A DNA stretch of 45,900 nt, from assembly GCA_014804265.1 (NCBI GenBank), contig JAAVAC010000023.1:14137-60036 (forward strand). Reading direction: 5' to 3'. Position numbers and translations under genes: made by a program. The notes below the pieces were generated by a model that saw only the letters and a program-made list of their open reading frames with translations, was not told the origin of the DNA and made no database searches. Of this stretch, positions 7,485 to 16,068 are shown one piece after another. Source of the DNA: Lachnospiraceae bacterium. GTDB taxonomy: Bacteria; Bacillota; Clostridia; Lachnospirales; Lachnospiraceae. Within the stretch, counting starts at the first letter, position 1, and each line of letters starts with the position of its first letter.

Positions 7485-8540
7485 ATGAAATTAATAGCAA
7501 GAATGGCATTGGAACCCGGAATGATCATTGGTGAAGACGTATATTCCTATCAAAATACATTGGTTGTCAAGGAAAATACCGTGGTGGATAAAAAACTCAT
7601 CCAAAAGCTTGCCAGGTACTCTGTCATGTGCGTCAGTGTGAAAGAGCAGGAAGACATGGCGGTTACCCGTTATGAGAGGATTCGGCTAAGCAGTTCCTTT
7701 AAACAGTTTGAAAAGGAATACAACAACAATTTAAAAGCCTATCAATATATGATAGATGATTTCCTGAACAATAAGACTCCTGTCAATCCAACCTTTTTGC
7801 TTCAGATTCATGACAATATCAACAAATATGCCGGAAGCGGCGAACAGCTTTTAGACATGCTCTATCATTTGTTGCCCGGCGAGGATAATCTCACTTATGC
7901 ATATTGCTTGAATTCCGCCCTGATTGCAAATGTATTCGGCAGCTGGCTCTCCCTTTCGGAGGATGAATTAAAAACCCTGACTCTTTGTGGATTCTTTTAT
8001 GATATCGGCAAGCTAAGGCTTCCTGACCGTCTGATATGGAAACAGGAGAAATTAAACGATTTTGAATACAACTGGATGAAGACCCATACCACCCTTGGAT
8101 ATGACTTATTAAAGGATCAAGACTTTAATGACCACATAAAAAACTGCACCCTGTTCCATCATGAACGTTGTGACGGCTCCGGATATCCCCAAAATCGAAA
8201 AGGGGACGGAATCGACCGCTTTTCCAAGTACATCGCCATTGTGGATACCTATGCAGCCATGACTTCTGCCAAAACCTGCCATTGCTCCCTTACTCCTTTC
8301 CAGGTCATTAGGAATTTTGAAAAACAGGGATTTGAAAAATATGATACCATTGTATTAAAGCTGATATTAAAAAAGATAGCAGAGGCCCAGTTAGGCAGGC
8401 ATGTGCGGCTTTCCGACGGTACAGAAGCCGATGTGGTGCTGATTAACGAAGAGAAACTATCTTCTCCTATTGTAAAAGAAGGGGAAAGAATCATCGATTT
8501 AGCAGCCCACCCGGAATTAGATATTTCTATCATCTTATAA
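7485..8540 (+). CDS. HD-GYP family protein with degenerate metal site
   Basis: The protein has 351 residues. Residues 1-60 resemble the N-terminal domain often attached to HD-GYP phosphodiesterases (PGMIIGEDVY...). The HD-GYP region spans about 130-310. HHERCDGSGYP (225-235) and IVDTYAAMTS (252-261) are well conserved, as is H201. Two ligands usually supplied by histidine are tyrosine here: Y172 in the YDIGK motif (normally HDxGK), and probably Y140 in the first helix. Active family members hydrolyse cyclic di-GMP. This one may be inactive, changed in metal use, or a nucleotide sensor. It stands alone between its own promoter and a strong terminator, near cheY and a CheX-like gene. Confidence 0.82.
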   Translation: MKLIARMALEPGMIIGEDVYSYQNTLVVKENTVVDKKLIQKLARYSVMCVSVKEQEDMAVTRYERIRLSSSFKQFEKEYNNNLKAYQYMIDDFLNNKTPVNPTFLLQIHDNINKYAGSGEQLLDMLYHLLPGEDNLTYAYCLNSALIANVFGSWLSLSEDELKTLTLCGFFYDIGKLRLPDRLIWKQEKLNDFEYNWMKTHTTLGYDLLKDQDFNDHIKNCTLFHHERCDGSGYPQNRKGDGIDRFSKYIAIVDTYAAMTSAKTCHCSLTPFQVIRNFEKQGFEKYDTIVLKLILKKIAEAQLGRHVRLSDGTEADVVLINEEKLSSPIVKEGERIIDLAAHPELDISIIL

Positions 8541-8545
8541 GCATT

Positions 8546-8596
8546 GCAAAAAGTAAGGACATTGTAGATAAATGGTACAATGTCCTTACTTTTTGC
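8546..8596. terminator. Bidirectional terminator
   Basis: Perfect 21-bp arms (8546-8566 and 8576-8596) with a 9-base loop carry A-rich and T-rich ends. The hairpin serves the HD-GYP-like gene on the plus strand and the NUDIX gene, whose stop lies 2 bases away, on the minus strand. Confidence 0.93.
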
Positions 8597-8597
8597 T

Positions 8598-9050
8598 TTA
8601 AAAATACTTCTTATTTCCCCATAGATTTGCTTTTTTCAAATCCAGGTATTCGTTATAAGCTTTTTCCAGAATCTGCTTTTCATTTGCAAATTTCAGCAGA
8701 TGATAGGCTTCATGATATTTATAAAACCCGGAATCCATAAAAAACTCTTCACGTTGTGGTTTACTGTAATAACTGTCTGCCATCATTAAATACCAGTGAA
8801 CGTCTTTTTCTACTACGTCTTCTGGTACATTGAAGGTATATTCACTTTTTCCTATATATTTAATAATGGAAGCCCTTGCACCTGATTCCTCCAGCACTTC
8901 TCGCAGTGCCGTATCCTTATACTCTTCGTCAGGCTCTACAGTTCCTTTCGGCAATACCCAGCCTTCGTATTTGTTTTTGAAATTTTTGTACAAAAGCAGA
9001 ATCTTACCTCGAAAAATAACCACACCGCCACAGCTTGTTGCCTCAATCAT
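8598..9050 (-). CDS. NUDIX hydrolase
   Basis: This 150-residue enzyme contains a complete Nudix box at residues 36-58 (G36, E42, R50-E51, E54-E55, G57), which binds Mg and cleaves nucleoside diphosphate-linked compounds. The strand before it (GGVVIFRGKILLLYK) and the GWVLPKG lead-in resemble diadenosine polyphosphate or nucleotide pyrophosphatase members. The substrate cannot be fixed from sequence. After the box, HWYLMMADSYYSKPQ and an acidic-aromatic C-terminus follow. It is a single gene ending in the shared terminator. Confidence 0.9.
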   Translation of the reverse strand: MIEATSCGGVVIFRGKILLLYKNFKNKYEGWVLPKGTVEPDEEYKDTALREVLEESGARASIIKYIGKSEYTFNVPEDVVEKDVHWYLMMADSYYSKPQREEFFMDSGFYKYHEAYHLLKFANEKQILEKAYNEYLDLKKANLWGNKKYF

Positions 9051-9133
9051 TGCAATCCCTCCTGTATTTGGTGTGTCCTATCACATGACCTTGCACTAAG
9101 TATAGAACATTTCAGGAAAGAAAGCAACCAAAA

Positions 9134-9493
9134 TCAGCCTACGACTCTTTTTAATGTTTCTAAAAGCACATCTGTGTCAAAGGGTTTTGAAATAAACTCA
9201 TCCGCTCCTATTTTAATGGCCTCCACCATTTTTGATTTTTGTCCGGCGGCTGTTACCATAATTACTTTGGCATCTTTCTGGAATTCCTTGATTTCCGTTA
9301 ATGCCTCAATGCCGTCCTTTACGGGCATAGTAATGTCTAAGGTAACGAAATCCGGCTTTAACTCCTTAAACTGATCAATTCCTTCCTGCCCATTTGTAGC
9401 TTCTCCTACAATTGTATACCCATTCGTTTCAAGAATGGTTCTTAAAATTTTCCTTGATGTTCTGGAATCATCTACAATAAGTGCCTTTGCCAT
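9134..9493 (-). CDS. cheY: CheY-like single-domain response regulator
   Basis: This 119-residue receiver domain has no output domain. The key residues are D8-D9 (acid pocket), D53 (phospho-acceptor, in TLDITMP), T81 and K103 (ISKPF). The sequence is closest to stand-alone CheY proteins of Firmicutes (AKALIVDDSRTSRKILR). It lies 29 bases downstream of the CheX-like gene on the same strand, so the pair probably forms one operon. No cheA kinase is in the window; two chemoreceptor genes are elsewhere in it. Coupling to the flagellar motor is inference. Confidence 0.9.
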   Translation of the reverse strand: MAKALIVDDSRTSRKILRTILETNGYTIVGEATNGQEGIDQFKELKPDFVTLDITMPVKDGIEALTEIKEFQKDAKVIMVTAAGQKSKMVEAIKIGADEFISKPFDTDVLLETLKRVVG

Positions 9494-9522
9494 AATATCC
9501 TCCTAAATATGATTATGTAATA

Positions 9523-10410
9523 TTAGTCTATTGAAAATTCTGAATCAATAGATAAAATGAAATGCACCACTTTGTTCTGAATGGTAATAGGGAATACGCA
9601 GAACTGTTTTCCCTTTACAGTAGCTGGATTCTCATGGAAACTTGGCGGCAACATGTCCACATTTACATTTTCATGGCTTACTTCCGAAGCAAATAATCCA
9701 TTGATACAGTTTGTAAATTCGCCAACAGAATCAAGGGCATCTAAATCCACTGTTTCAAATTCTTCATCCGCATAAATCGAAGCCAGCCTTAAAAGGCTGT
9801 CACCGTTTCCGGCAAAACCGGAATATATGGTGTAATCACCTTCCATTTTTTGAACGGCACAATTATCCATGTTTAATTCATCTACCAAAAATGCCTTTGA
9901 TACATAAGCTCCCGAATCAATCAGGCGGATGATGGTACGAATGGCAATCCCGCAAATGCGGTTGCAGTATTCACTGTTGTTAGGCAAGAACAGCTTGACT
10001 GTCCTGTCAATGTCCCCGCTTACCAGATCATCCATATCCGAATGGGTAAATCCTTGCTTCTCCTGATATTTTGCCAGTTCTTCATCAATATCCTCCAAAG
10101 TCATATAGCCCTTGTCAATAATAGTCTGTACAAAAAGCATATAAACATTCCCCTGCTTTTTCAATAAATGACCGATTTGTTCCTCTGTCAGATACCCCTT
10201 TGTGACCGCAATGTCACCAAACCGCTTGTCCATGATTGCCTGAAGCCGGTTCACTTCATCGGCCTGTTCCTTTGTCATCAGCTTTTCTGCCACCGCAATC
10301 AGTCCAAGCTTCACCCGGACGCTTTTTTCCTGTTCAATCACTTCTTCTAACTGCTGGGAAGTAAGACGATTGACAGATACTAAATAATTTCCAAATATTT
10401 GATCAAACAT
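9523..10410 (-). CDS. MshEN-like repeats fused to a CheX-like phosphatase domain
   Basis: The protein has 295 residues from the ATG at 10410, which follows GGAGGTTTATAT. An in-frame extension to 10455 lacks a ribosome binding site. Residues 6-116 hold four repeats of about 22-29 residues with the pattern FG/LG-x-IAV-xxG-x-LT-xxQ: FGNYLVSVNRLTSQQL, LGLIAVAEKLMTKEQA, FGDIAVTKGYLTEEQI and FVQTIIDKGYMTLEDI. This is reminiscent of GspE/MshE N-terminal (MshEN) repeats, some of which bind cyclic di-GMP. Residues about 140-295 resemble CheX/CheC, with the catalytic ExxN motif as EFTN (231-234). CheX removes phosphate from CheY. The neighbour cheY makes that a natural partner. The repeat assignment is tentative; the CheX-like call is better supported. 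Confidence 0.65.
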   Translation of the reverse strand: MFDQIFGNYLVSVNRLTSQQLEEVIEQEKSVRVKLGLIAVAEKLMTKEQADEVNRLQAIMDKRFGDIAVTKGYLTEEQIGHLLKKQGNVYMLFVQTIIDKGYMTLEDIDEELAKYQEKQGFTHSDMDDLVSGDIDRTVKLFLPNNSEYCNRICGIAIRTIIRLIDSGAYVSKAFLVDELNMDNCAVQKMEGDYTIYSGFAGNGDSLLRLASIYADEEFETVDLDALDSVGEFTNCINGLFASEVSHENVNVDMLPPSFHENPATVKGKQFCVFPITIQNKVVHFILSIDSEFSID

Positions 10411-10466
10411 ATATAAACCTCCTCTGCTTGTATTATTATACACTATAATTTCCAAAAAAGATAGAA

Positions 10467-11936
10467 TTACTTTCCAAAATATTCATCAAAAATTCTTTTT
10501 GCCATGGGTACTGCATAATCGCCTCCGGATCCTGCACCTTCCATAATGATGGTAACGGCTATCTGAGGATTCTCCACCGGTGCAAAACCGGTAAACCATG
10601 CATGGCTGTCCGCTTTTTCCCCATTAAACTCTGCGGAACCTGTTTTCCCGGCTGCCGTATAGGAAAGTCCCTTTAGCTTAGAGGCCGTTCCGTTTTCCAC
10701 CACCCCTGCCATCAGGCCAGTCAGAAATTGTGCTTCATCAGCTGTCATGATGGCAGCCTCCGTAGTAGCTGAATATTGCTTCATGACGGAACCGTTGTAA
10801 TTTTCGACCCGGTCTATTACATATGGGCGCATAAGCTTTCCGCCATTTGCGATGGCACAGGTAAGCATATTCAGATGCAAAGGCGTTATCTGCGTCTTTC
10901 CCTGTCCGATTGCAGTCTGCATCACGTCATAAGTATCGTCGCTGGAAGTAAGCACATAACTGCTTTTGTTGGAGACGATATCTGTAGGAAGCGCCGTGTT
11001 GAACAGCAATTGGTTTAAGTCCTTTTCCATCTGGTCCAAATCCAAAGAAATTCCAATATTGGCAAAAGAGGAATTGCAGGACTTTTCAAAAGACTTTTGC
11101 AAATCAAGATTCCCATGGCTGCTTCCATGATAACAATTGATCCTGTGTCCCTCATACACAAAGTTTCCAGCACAACGGTAAGAATATCCATTTATATTTC
11201 CCTGATTCTGCCTGTAATATTCCAATGCCGTAATGATCTTGAACGTACTTCCCGGAGGATATAATCCCTGAGAGGCACGATTGACCAGTACACTGCTGTC
11301 ATCATCCGAAATCAGCTCATCCCATAGGGAAACAATCTGATTCGGATCAAAATCCGGTTTGGAAACCATGGCCAGTATTTTTCCAGTAGAAGGCTCCGAA
11401 ACAACAATGGCTCCTGAATATATCCCCAATGCATTATAGGCGGTCTGCTGCAGCTCCACATCCAAGGTGGTGACCACCGTATCGCCGTAATTTTTCTCGG
11501 AACCGATTTCATTTTTAATCCGTTCTCCGATAAAGGCATTGGAAGTTAACAGATGGATATTACCAAGAGCCTCCACTCCTGTTTTTCCTTTCGTGGAATA
11601 TCCTACGATATGGGCAAACAGGTCTCCGTAAGGATAATCCCTTGTTTCCTGTCCGCTGCTATCTACTAAGGTCTGGGCAAGGACCTGGCCGTCTTTTGCC
11701 AGAATCTTTCCTCTGACATTTTTGCTTGCCAAAAGTTCCTGCCTTGTATTGTAAGAATTATTGATTACCGTTTCACTTTCTGCCACTACAAAATAAGCGA
11801 GATTCCCCATCATTGCAAGCATCAGGAATACAAAGAAATAAGTGATCAGCATTGTTTCCCTGTTTCGTCTTTTCTTTCTTTTTCTGACTGATGCCTCTGC
11901 CTCATCAAGCTCTCTGCTATTCTTCTTTTTTTTCAT
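10467..11936 (-). CDS. pbpA: Penicillin-binding protein 2, class B-like transpeptidase (PbpA)
   Basis: This 489-residue protein has a basic cytosolic tail, one transmembrane anchor (about 29-52) and an extracellular transpeptidase domain. The active-site motifs are STFK (230-233), SCN (286-288) and KTGS (431-434). It cross-links peptidoglycan peptides and is the target of beta-lactams. The non-catalytic N-terminal region is short, as in the PbpA proteins of Actinobacteria and Clostridia paired with an FtsW/RodA polymerase. Its start overlaps the end of the SEDS gene by 20 bases, so the two proteins probably form one glycan polymerase-transpeptidase complex. Confidence 0.93.
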   Translation of the reverse strand: MKKKKNSRELDEAEASVRKRKKRRNRETMLITYFFVFLMLAMMGNLAYFVVAESETVINNSYNTRQELLASKNVRGKILAKDGQVLAQTLVDSSGQETRDYPYGDLFAHIVGYSTKGKTGVEALGNIHLLTSNAFIGERIKNEIGSEKNYGDTVVTTLDVELQQTAYNALGIYSGAIVVSEPSTGKILAMVSKPDFDPNQIVSLWDELISDDDSSVLVNRASQGLYPPGSTFKIITALEYYRQNQGNINGYSYRCAGNFVYEGHRINCYHGSSHGNLDLQKSFEKSCNSSFANIGISLDLDQMEKDLNQLLFNTALPTDIVSNKSSYVLTSSDDTYDVMQTAIGQGKTQITPLHLNMLTCAIANGGKLMRPYVIDRVENYNGSVMKQYSATTEAAIMTADEAQFLTGLMAGVVENGTASKLKGLSYTAAGKTGSAEFNGEKADSHAWFTGFAPVENPQIAVTIIMEGAGSGGDYAVPMAKRIFDEYFGK

Positions 11937-13245
11937 CCCTGCCTCCTTCTTTGGAACGTATCGTATACAGTCCCTGGATAATGGAAAACATAATAATCGT
12001 AGTCAATACACTGCTTCCGCCATAGCTCACAAGAGGAAGCGTCACTCCGGTCAGCGGAATGAATCTGGTTCCGCCCCCAATGGTCAAAAATACCTGGAAT
12101 ATATAAGTAATGCTTAAGCCTACTGCAATATACCGGTAAAATTCCTGCCTGATCTTCATGGAAATATTCATGAACATTAAAAAACAGCTGATGCAGACTA
12201 AGATAAGGCAAAGGGCAAAAATGACTCCCATTTCTTCCGCAATGGCAGAAAAAATAAAGTCAGCCTCCACATAGGGAATGGATGTGGGATCCCCCTGATA
12301 GATTCCCATTCCAAACCATCCTCCGGTCCCGATTGCAAAAAGCGACTGGGAAACCTGATAGCCCAGGCTGTCCACATAGGCAAAAGGGTCCTGCCAGCCA
12401 ATCACACGATTTCTTACGTGGCCAAACAAATGATAAGCAATGACCGCCGCCGCCGCGCCGCCGCCGGTTCCCAAAAGCAAATACAGATAGTTCTTGGTGG
12501 CAATGAATACCATTACTACATATACCACAAAGAAAATAAGGGCGCTTCCCAGATCCTTGGATATTACCAGGATGATTACATGGATGCCTGCCGCTCCGGA
12601 AGCTATGACGATCTGCAGAAAATCCTTGGAAGCAGTCAAAAGCCCTGCAATAAAAAATACATAAATAATCTTTACGAATTCGGAAGGCTGGAAGGTATAG
12701 CCAAACAGAGAATAGGAAATCTTAGAGCCATTGGTGACTGCCCCTAAGACCATTACCACTAACAGCGCTCCTGCCCCCACCAGTCCGTAAATCCAGGTAA
12801 GCTGCTTTAAGAATTTCAGCTTTCGGACAAAAAACGGAATAATCAGCCCGATTACAAGAGACACTATCACGATTTTAAACTGTTTTATGGATTTTTCATA
12901 GGAAAGCCGGGTCAGCATTACAAAGCTGGTTGCTAAAAGCATACACATATTGTTGATGACTAAGCGGTTTGCTTCCCGATAAAGGGTCCTGAAAAGTGCA
13001 ATGGTAGCAAACAGGCCAATCTGCTGGAAACCGTAAAAAATAATATAGGTAATGTCGCTGGTCTCTAAGCATATTGCGGCAAACCCCATAAAATGTATCA
13101 AAAACATACAGATGATCTGTCTTGTATAAATGCCGTTTCTATCCTCTTCATTGTTATATCGAAAGACGGCAAAGCATTCATAAGTATAGATTGCCATCAC
13201 GATTGCAATTGCATATTTAGATAAATCCGATATTACATGTGCCAT
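11917..13245 (-). CDS. SEDS-family peptidoglycan polymerase (FtsW/RodA/SpoVE)
   Basis: This 442-residue polytopic membrane protein has about ten hydrophobic segments. SEDS hallmarks are visible: SYSLFGYTFQPSEFVKI, ISKDLGSALIFFVVY, the loop ending GYQVSQSLFAIGTGGWFGMG, ADFIFSAIAEEMG and PLTGVTLPLVSYGGSS near the C-terminus. SEDS proteins polymerise lipid II into glycan strands. It is translationally coupled to pbpA (20-base overlap) and follows the U32 gene by 8 bases. Whether it serves division, elongation or sporulation cannot be decided from sequence alone. Confidence 0.93.
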   Translation of the reverse strand: MAHVISDLSKYAIAIVMAIYTYECFAVFRYNNEEDRNGIYTRQIICMFLIHFMGFAAICLETSDITYIIFYGFQQIGLFATIALFRTLYREANRLVINNMCMLLATSFVMLTRLSYEKSIKQFKIVIVSLVIGLIIPFFVRKLKFLKQLTWIYGLVGAGALLVVMVLGAVTNGSKISYSLFGYTFQPSEFVKIIYVFFIAGLLTASKDFLQIVIASGAAGIHVIILVISKDLGSALIFFVVYVVMVFIATKNYLYLLLGTGGGAAAAVIAYHLFGHVRNRVIGWQDPFAYVDSLGYQVSQSLFAIGTGGWFGMGIYQGDPTSIPYVEADFIFSAIAEEMGVIFALCLILVCISCFLMFMNISMKIRQEFYRYIAVGLSITYIFQVFLTIGGGTRFIPLTGVTLPLVSYGGSSVLTTIIMFSIIQGLYTIRSKEGGRDEKKEE

Positions 13246-13253
13246 AGTTCCAC

Positions 13254-15512
13254 CTATTCAACCCCTTTTCCAAAATGTCCTTTCGTAAATTCCGAAAAAG
13301 GCTGCTGTCTTTTTTCTCTCCTTCTAAATTCCTGCAGACATTTTAAGGTCTGCTCTTTTGTTTCTATGGTAAAATCCATCCGGAAACGGAATATCCCCAT
13401 TTCTTTTAATGCATCCAATTCTTTCAGCAGAGAATAGGGAACACTGTTGTAAATCGTGTTTTCGCACCGGTCACAATGTATTAGGACCGGAAACTTCTTT
13501 TTGTAGCGGTCTGACAAATAAGCAATCTTCTCTCCCCCGCCGCAATAGCTGCCGTTTCCGGTGGTCTTCAAAATACAGCCTGCACTTTCCATAAGGGGAA
13601 TATAGCTGTACACAATACACTCTCCCAAAAAAGCAGGATATGCCTTTAACATGGCAGCCATCTCATGCCGGCTCCATTCATAAGGCATGCACACGCCCAA
13701 AAGCCCCTGTTCCCTTAAAAATTCATAAGCCTCTCCATTGAAACAGTAAAGGGAATAATCTCCATAAAGGGATTTATTCAAAGCATTTTCCTTAAAATAT
13801 TGGATCAATTCCAGATTTCCCGTTAAAAAAGAGGAAAAAAGAGCCATTTCCGTCCGGTTCCATAGATGGGTTTCTAAGTTCTTCAGCGTATTTTTGCGAA
13901 CAACTCTCGGAAATGCCATGGAAAGCTCGATTCCTCTTTCCTTAAGCCCTTTCAAAATGGAAAGGAGAGCCTTCTTGCTTTGGAATAGTTCCGAAGCAAG
14001 GGAAATCTTTTCAATCGGTAAGCGTTCTTTTCCCCCATCCGCTTCCTGCGCCTGAAGAAAATCCGCCACGGCTGTCAGCTGTTCATACTCAGAAACCAGA
14101 ATATGATAGGTTTCTGATAAGGGTACTTCCTTCTTCTGCTTAAAAAGGGTTTCTGTCCCAGTATGTTTGGGTGCCTCTTTTCCGGTTCTCATAAAGGGAC
14201 TTAACAGTTCTTTTGAAAGCGCATCTAATGCCTGCCTTCTTATATCATTCAATTCTTTTACGGATAAGAAACAGCTTCCTTCTATGAAAACTTCAAGGTT
14301 CCTAAACGCAAAAGGCGTTCCTCCTGTCTTTCCGACCTGCTTTCTTACCATTGCTTCATCCATGGGCTTATTGGCAGCAGTCTGAACCGTTGCTCCCTTC
14401 CATAAAACGGATTTTCCGCCATCTTTTTCTTCGGTTTTCAAAAAAAGTTCTACAGGTTGTCCTTCTTTTAGCAATATTCGCCCTTCTATAAAAAGCTTAC
14501 CCGGTTCTTTGACAAAGGATGCGGCCACATTCTCCAATTCTTCCTTACTTCCAGTCTGATAACCGGGCTTACCGAGCGTAACCATGGAAGGTCCATGATG
14601 TTTTTCAAAATATCCCGTTTCCAGATCGCTTCGCACATAAAGCTTTTTGAGAAGAGAAATATCCTCTTTTTCTATCCGGAAGGAGTTTTCGTTTTTTCCT
14701 CTTTCCTGGTAATAGGCATCAATATATTTTCGGTAAATGGAAGTGACTCCTGCTACATATTCTGCACTTTTCATACGGCCTTCTATTTTGAAGGAATCGA
14801 TTCCTGCTTCTATCAGCTTTGGCAGAAGGGAAATCGCACACAAATCCTTCAGGCTTAATAAATACTGTTCCCTTTGCTTATTGACCTGCTTTCCCTGATA
14901 AAAGGCATCATAGGGAAGTCTACAGGGACCGGCACATCTTCCACGGTTTCCGCTTCTTCCTCCCAACATACTGCTGAAAAGACATTGCCCCGAATAGGAA
15001 TAGCACATAGCACCGTGAATAAAGACCTCCAGTTCTATATCCACCTGATCCTTGATTTCCTTTATTTCTTCTAAGGAAAGCTCTCTTGCAGGCACGATCC
15101 GGCATACCCCGTACTGTTTTAACAAAAGTGCCCCTTCTTTTCCGGTAATGGTCATCTGGGTGCTGGCATGCAGTTCTAAATCTGGAAAATGCTTTTTAAA
15201 AAGGGCCAGCGCCCCAAAATCCTGAACGATCACTCCATCAAGCCCCGCCTCATAAAAAGGTCTGATATAATCCACTGCCTGCAATAACTCCTCTTCCTTT
15301 AACAGTGTATTGCAGGTAAGATATACCTTTTTGTGAAAAAGATGTCCATAATTGATTGCCTCTAACAGCTCTTCTTTGTTGAAATTGTCCGCATAAGCCC
15401 TTGCTCCGAATCTGTCTCCACCTACATAAACGGCGTCTGCCCCTGCATGTACAGCAGCAAAAAAGCATTGCAGATTGCCTGCCGGAGCCAATAGTTCCAC
15501 TTGTCTTTCCAT
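13254..15512 (-). CDS. U32 family peptidase-like protein (RlhA/TrhP type)
   Basis: The protein has 752 residues from ATG 15512 (AGGTGCAAT before it); a 13-residue in-frame extension upstream lacks support. The N-terminal TIM-barrel-like domain begins MERQVELLAPAGN and contains the U32 signature EVFIHGAMCYSYSGQC, followed by GRCAGPC with clustered cysteines. A C-terminal part (from about 370) matches the longer collagenase-like/DUF3656 version. Characterised members are not proteases but install hydroxyl groups on tRNA (TrhP) or 23S rRNA (RlhA) and probably bind an Fe-S cluster. The RNA target here is unknown. It lies 45 bases after zapA and 8 before the SEDS gene. Confidence 0.88.
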   Translation of the reverse strand: MERQVELLAPAGNLQCFFAAVHAGADAVYVGGDRFGARAYADNFNKEELLEAINYGHLFHKKVYLTCNTLLKEEELLQAVDYIRPFYEAGLDGVIVQDFGALALFKKHFPDLELHASTQMTITGKEGALLLKQYGVCRIVPARELSLEEIKEIKDQVDIELEVFIHGAMCYSYSGQCLFSSMLGGRSGNRGRCAGPCRLPYDAFYQGKQVNKQREQYLLSLKDLCAISLLPKLIEAGIDSFKIEGRMKSAEYVAGVTSIYRKYIDAYYQERGKNENSFRIEKEDISLLKKLYVRSDLETGYFEKHHGPSMVTLGKPGYQTGSKEELENVAASFVKEPGKLFIEGRILLKEGQPVELFLKTEEKDGGKSVLWKGATVQTAANKPMDEAMVRKQVGKTGGTPFAFRNLEVFIEGSCFLSVKELNDIRRQALDALSKELLSPFMRTGKEAPKHTGTETLFKQKKEVPLSETYHILVSEYEQLTAVADFLQAQEADGGKERLPIEKISLASELFQSKKALLSILKGLKERGIELSMAFPRVVRKNTLKNLETHLWNRTEMALFSSFLTGNLELIQYFKENALNKSLYGDYSLYCFNGEAYEFLREQGLLGVCMPYEWSRHEMAAMLKAYPAFLGECIVYSYIPLMESAGCILKTTGNGSYCGGGEKIAYLSDRYKKKFPVLIHCDRCENTIYNSVPYSLLKELDALKEMGIFRFRMDFTIETKEQTLKCLQEFRRREKRQQPFSEFTKGHFGKGVE

Positions 15513-15557
15513 ATTGCACCTATAAGAAAAAGCTGTCGGTAAGACAGCCAATCCGCA

Positions 15558-15902
15558 TTATTTTTTTAGTTGCTTAAATTCTTTTTCCATGCTTTCTATC
15601 TTAATCTGGGAAGAAATCAGGTCATGCTTCAAGTCATAGATTTCCTGCTCCTTCTTCTGGATATCCTCCTCCAGCAAAGCAATCTGCTTCTTGGCCTTAA
15701 AAAAGTCATCTGCTATATTTAACTGGAGAAGCACTCCCTGAGTGTCCAAAGATTGTCTGCGAAACCCGTCAATTTTATTATATTCTGCAACTTTATTATT
15801 TATGTATAAAGCAACTTTCTGTAAATATTCTTCACTTTCATAACCGCTTAGTGTGAATACCTTTCCACCAATAATGACTTCTGTATCTGTTTTTGTTGCC
15901 AT
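15558..15902 (-). CDS. zapA: Cell division protein ZapA
   Basis: This 114-residue FtsZ-ring stabiliser has an N-terminal globular domain (TEVIIGGKVFTLSGYESEEYLQKVA) followed by a long coiled coil (about 70-114). Both match ZapA of Firmicutes. ZapA bundles FtsZ filaments at midcell. It is the first gene of the zapA-U32-SEDS-pbpA group. The start is preceded by AAGGGGTGG. Its own promoter separates it from ruvB. Confidence 0.88.
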   Translation of the reverse strand: MATKTDTEVIIGGKVFTLSGYESEEYLQKVALYINNKVAEYNKIDGFRRQSLDTQGVLLQLNIADDFFKAKKQIALLEEDIQKKEQEIYDLKHDLISSQIKIESMEKEFKQLKK

Positions 15903-15969
15903 AAATCCACCCCTTATATGCTCCCTGGCACAAGATATGCCACAAATTTAATTCTTCCATACTACATCT

Positions 15970-15997
15970 ATTATATCAAAAAAACATAAGAAAACAA
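15970..15997 (-). promoter_or_regulatory. Promoter of the zapA-U32-SEDS-pbpA operon
   Basis: On the minus strand TTGTTT (15997-15992), a 16-base spacer and a perfect TATAAT (15975-15970) lie about 70 bases upstream of zapA. Confidence 0.7.
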
Positions 15998-16068
15998 TAG
16001 TTTTTGCAGAATTTCATAGAATAGTAAGAAATTAACAGGAAATCAGCATAAATCGGAAGGATATTTAT

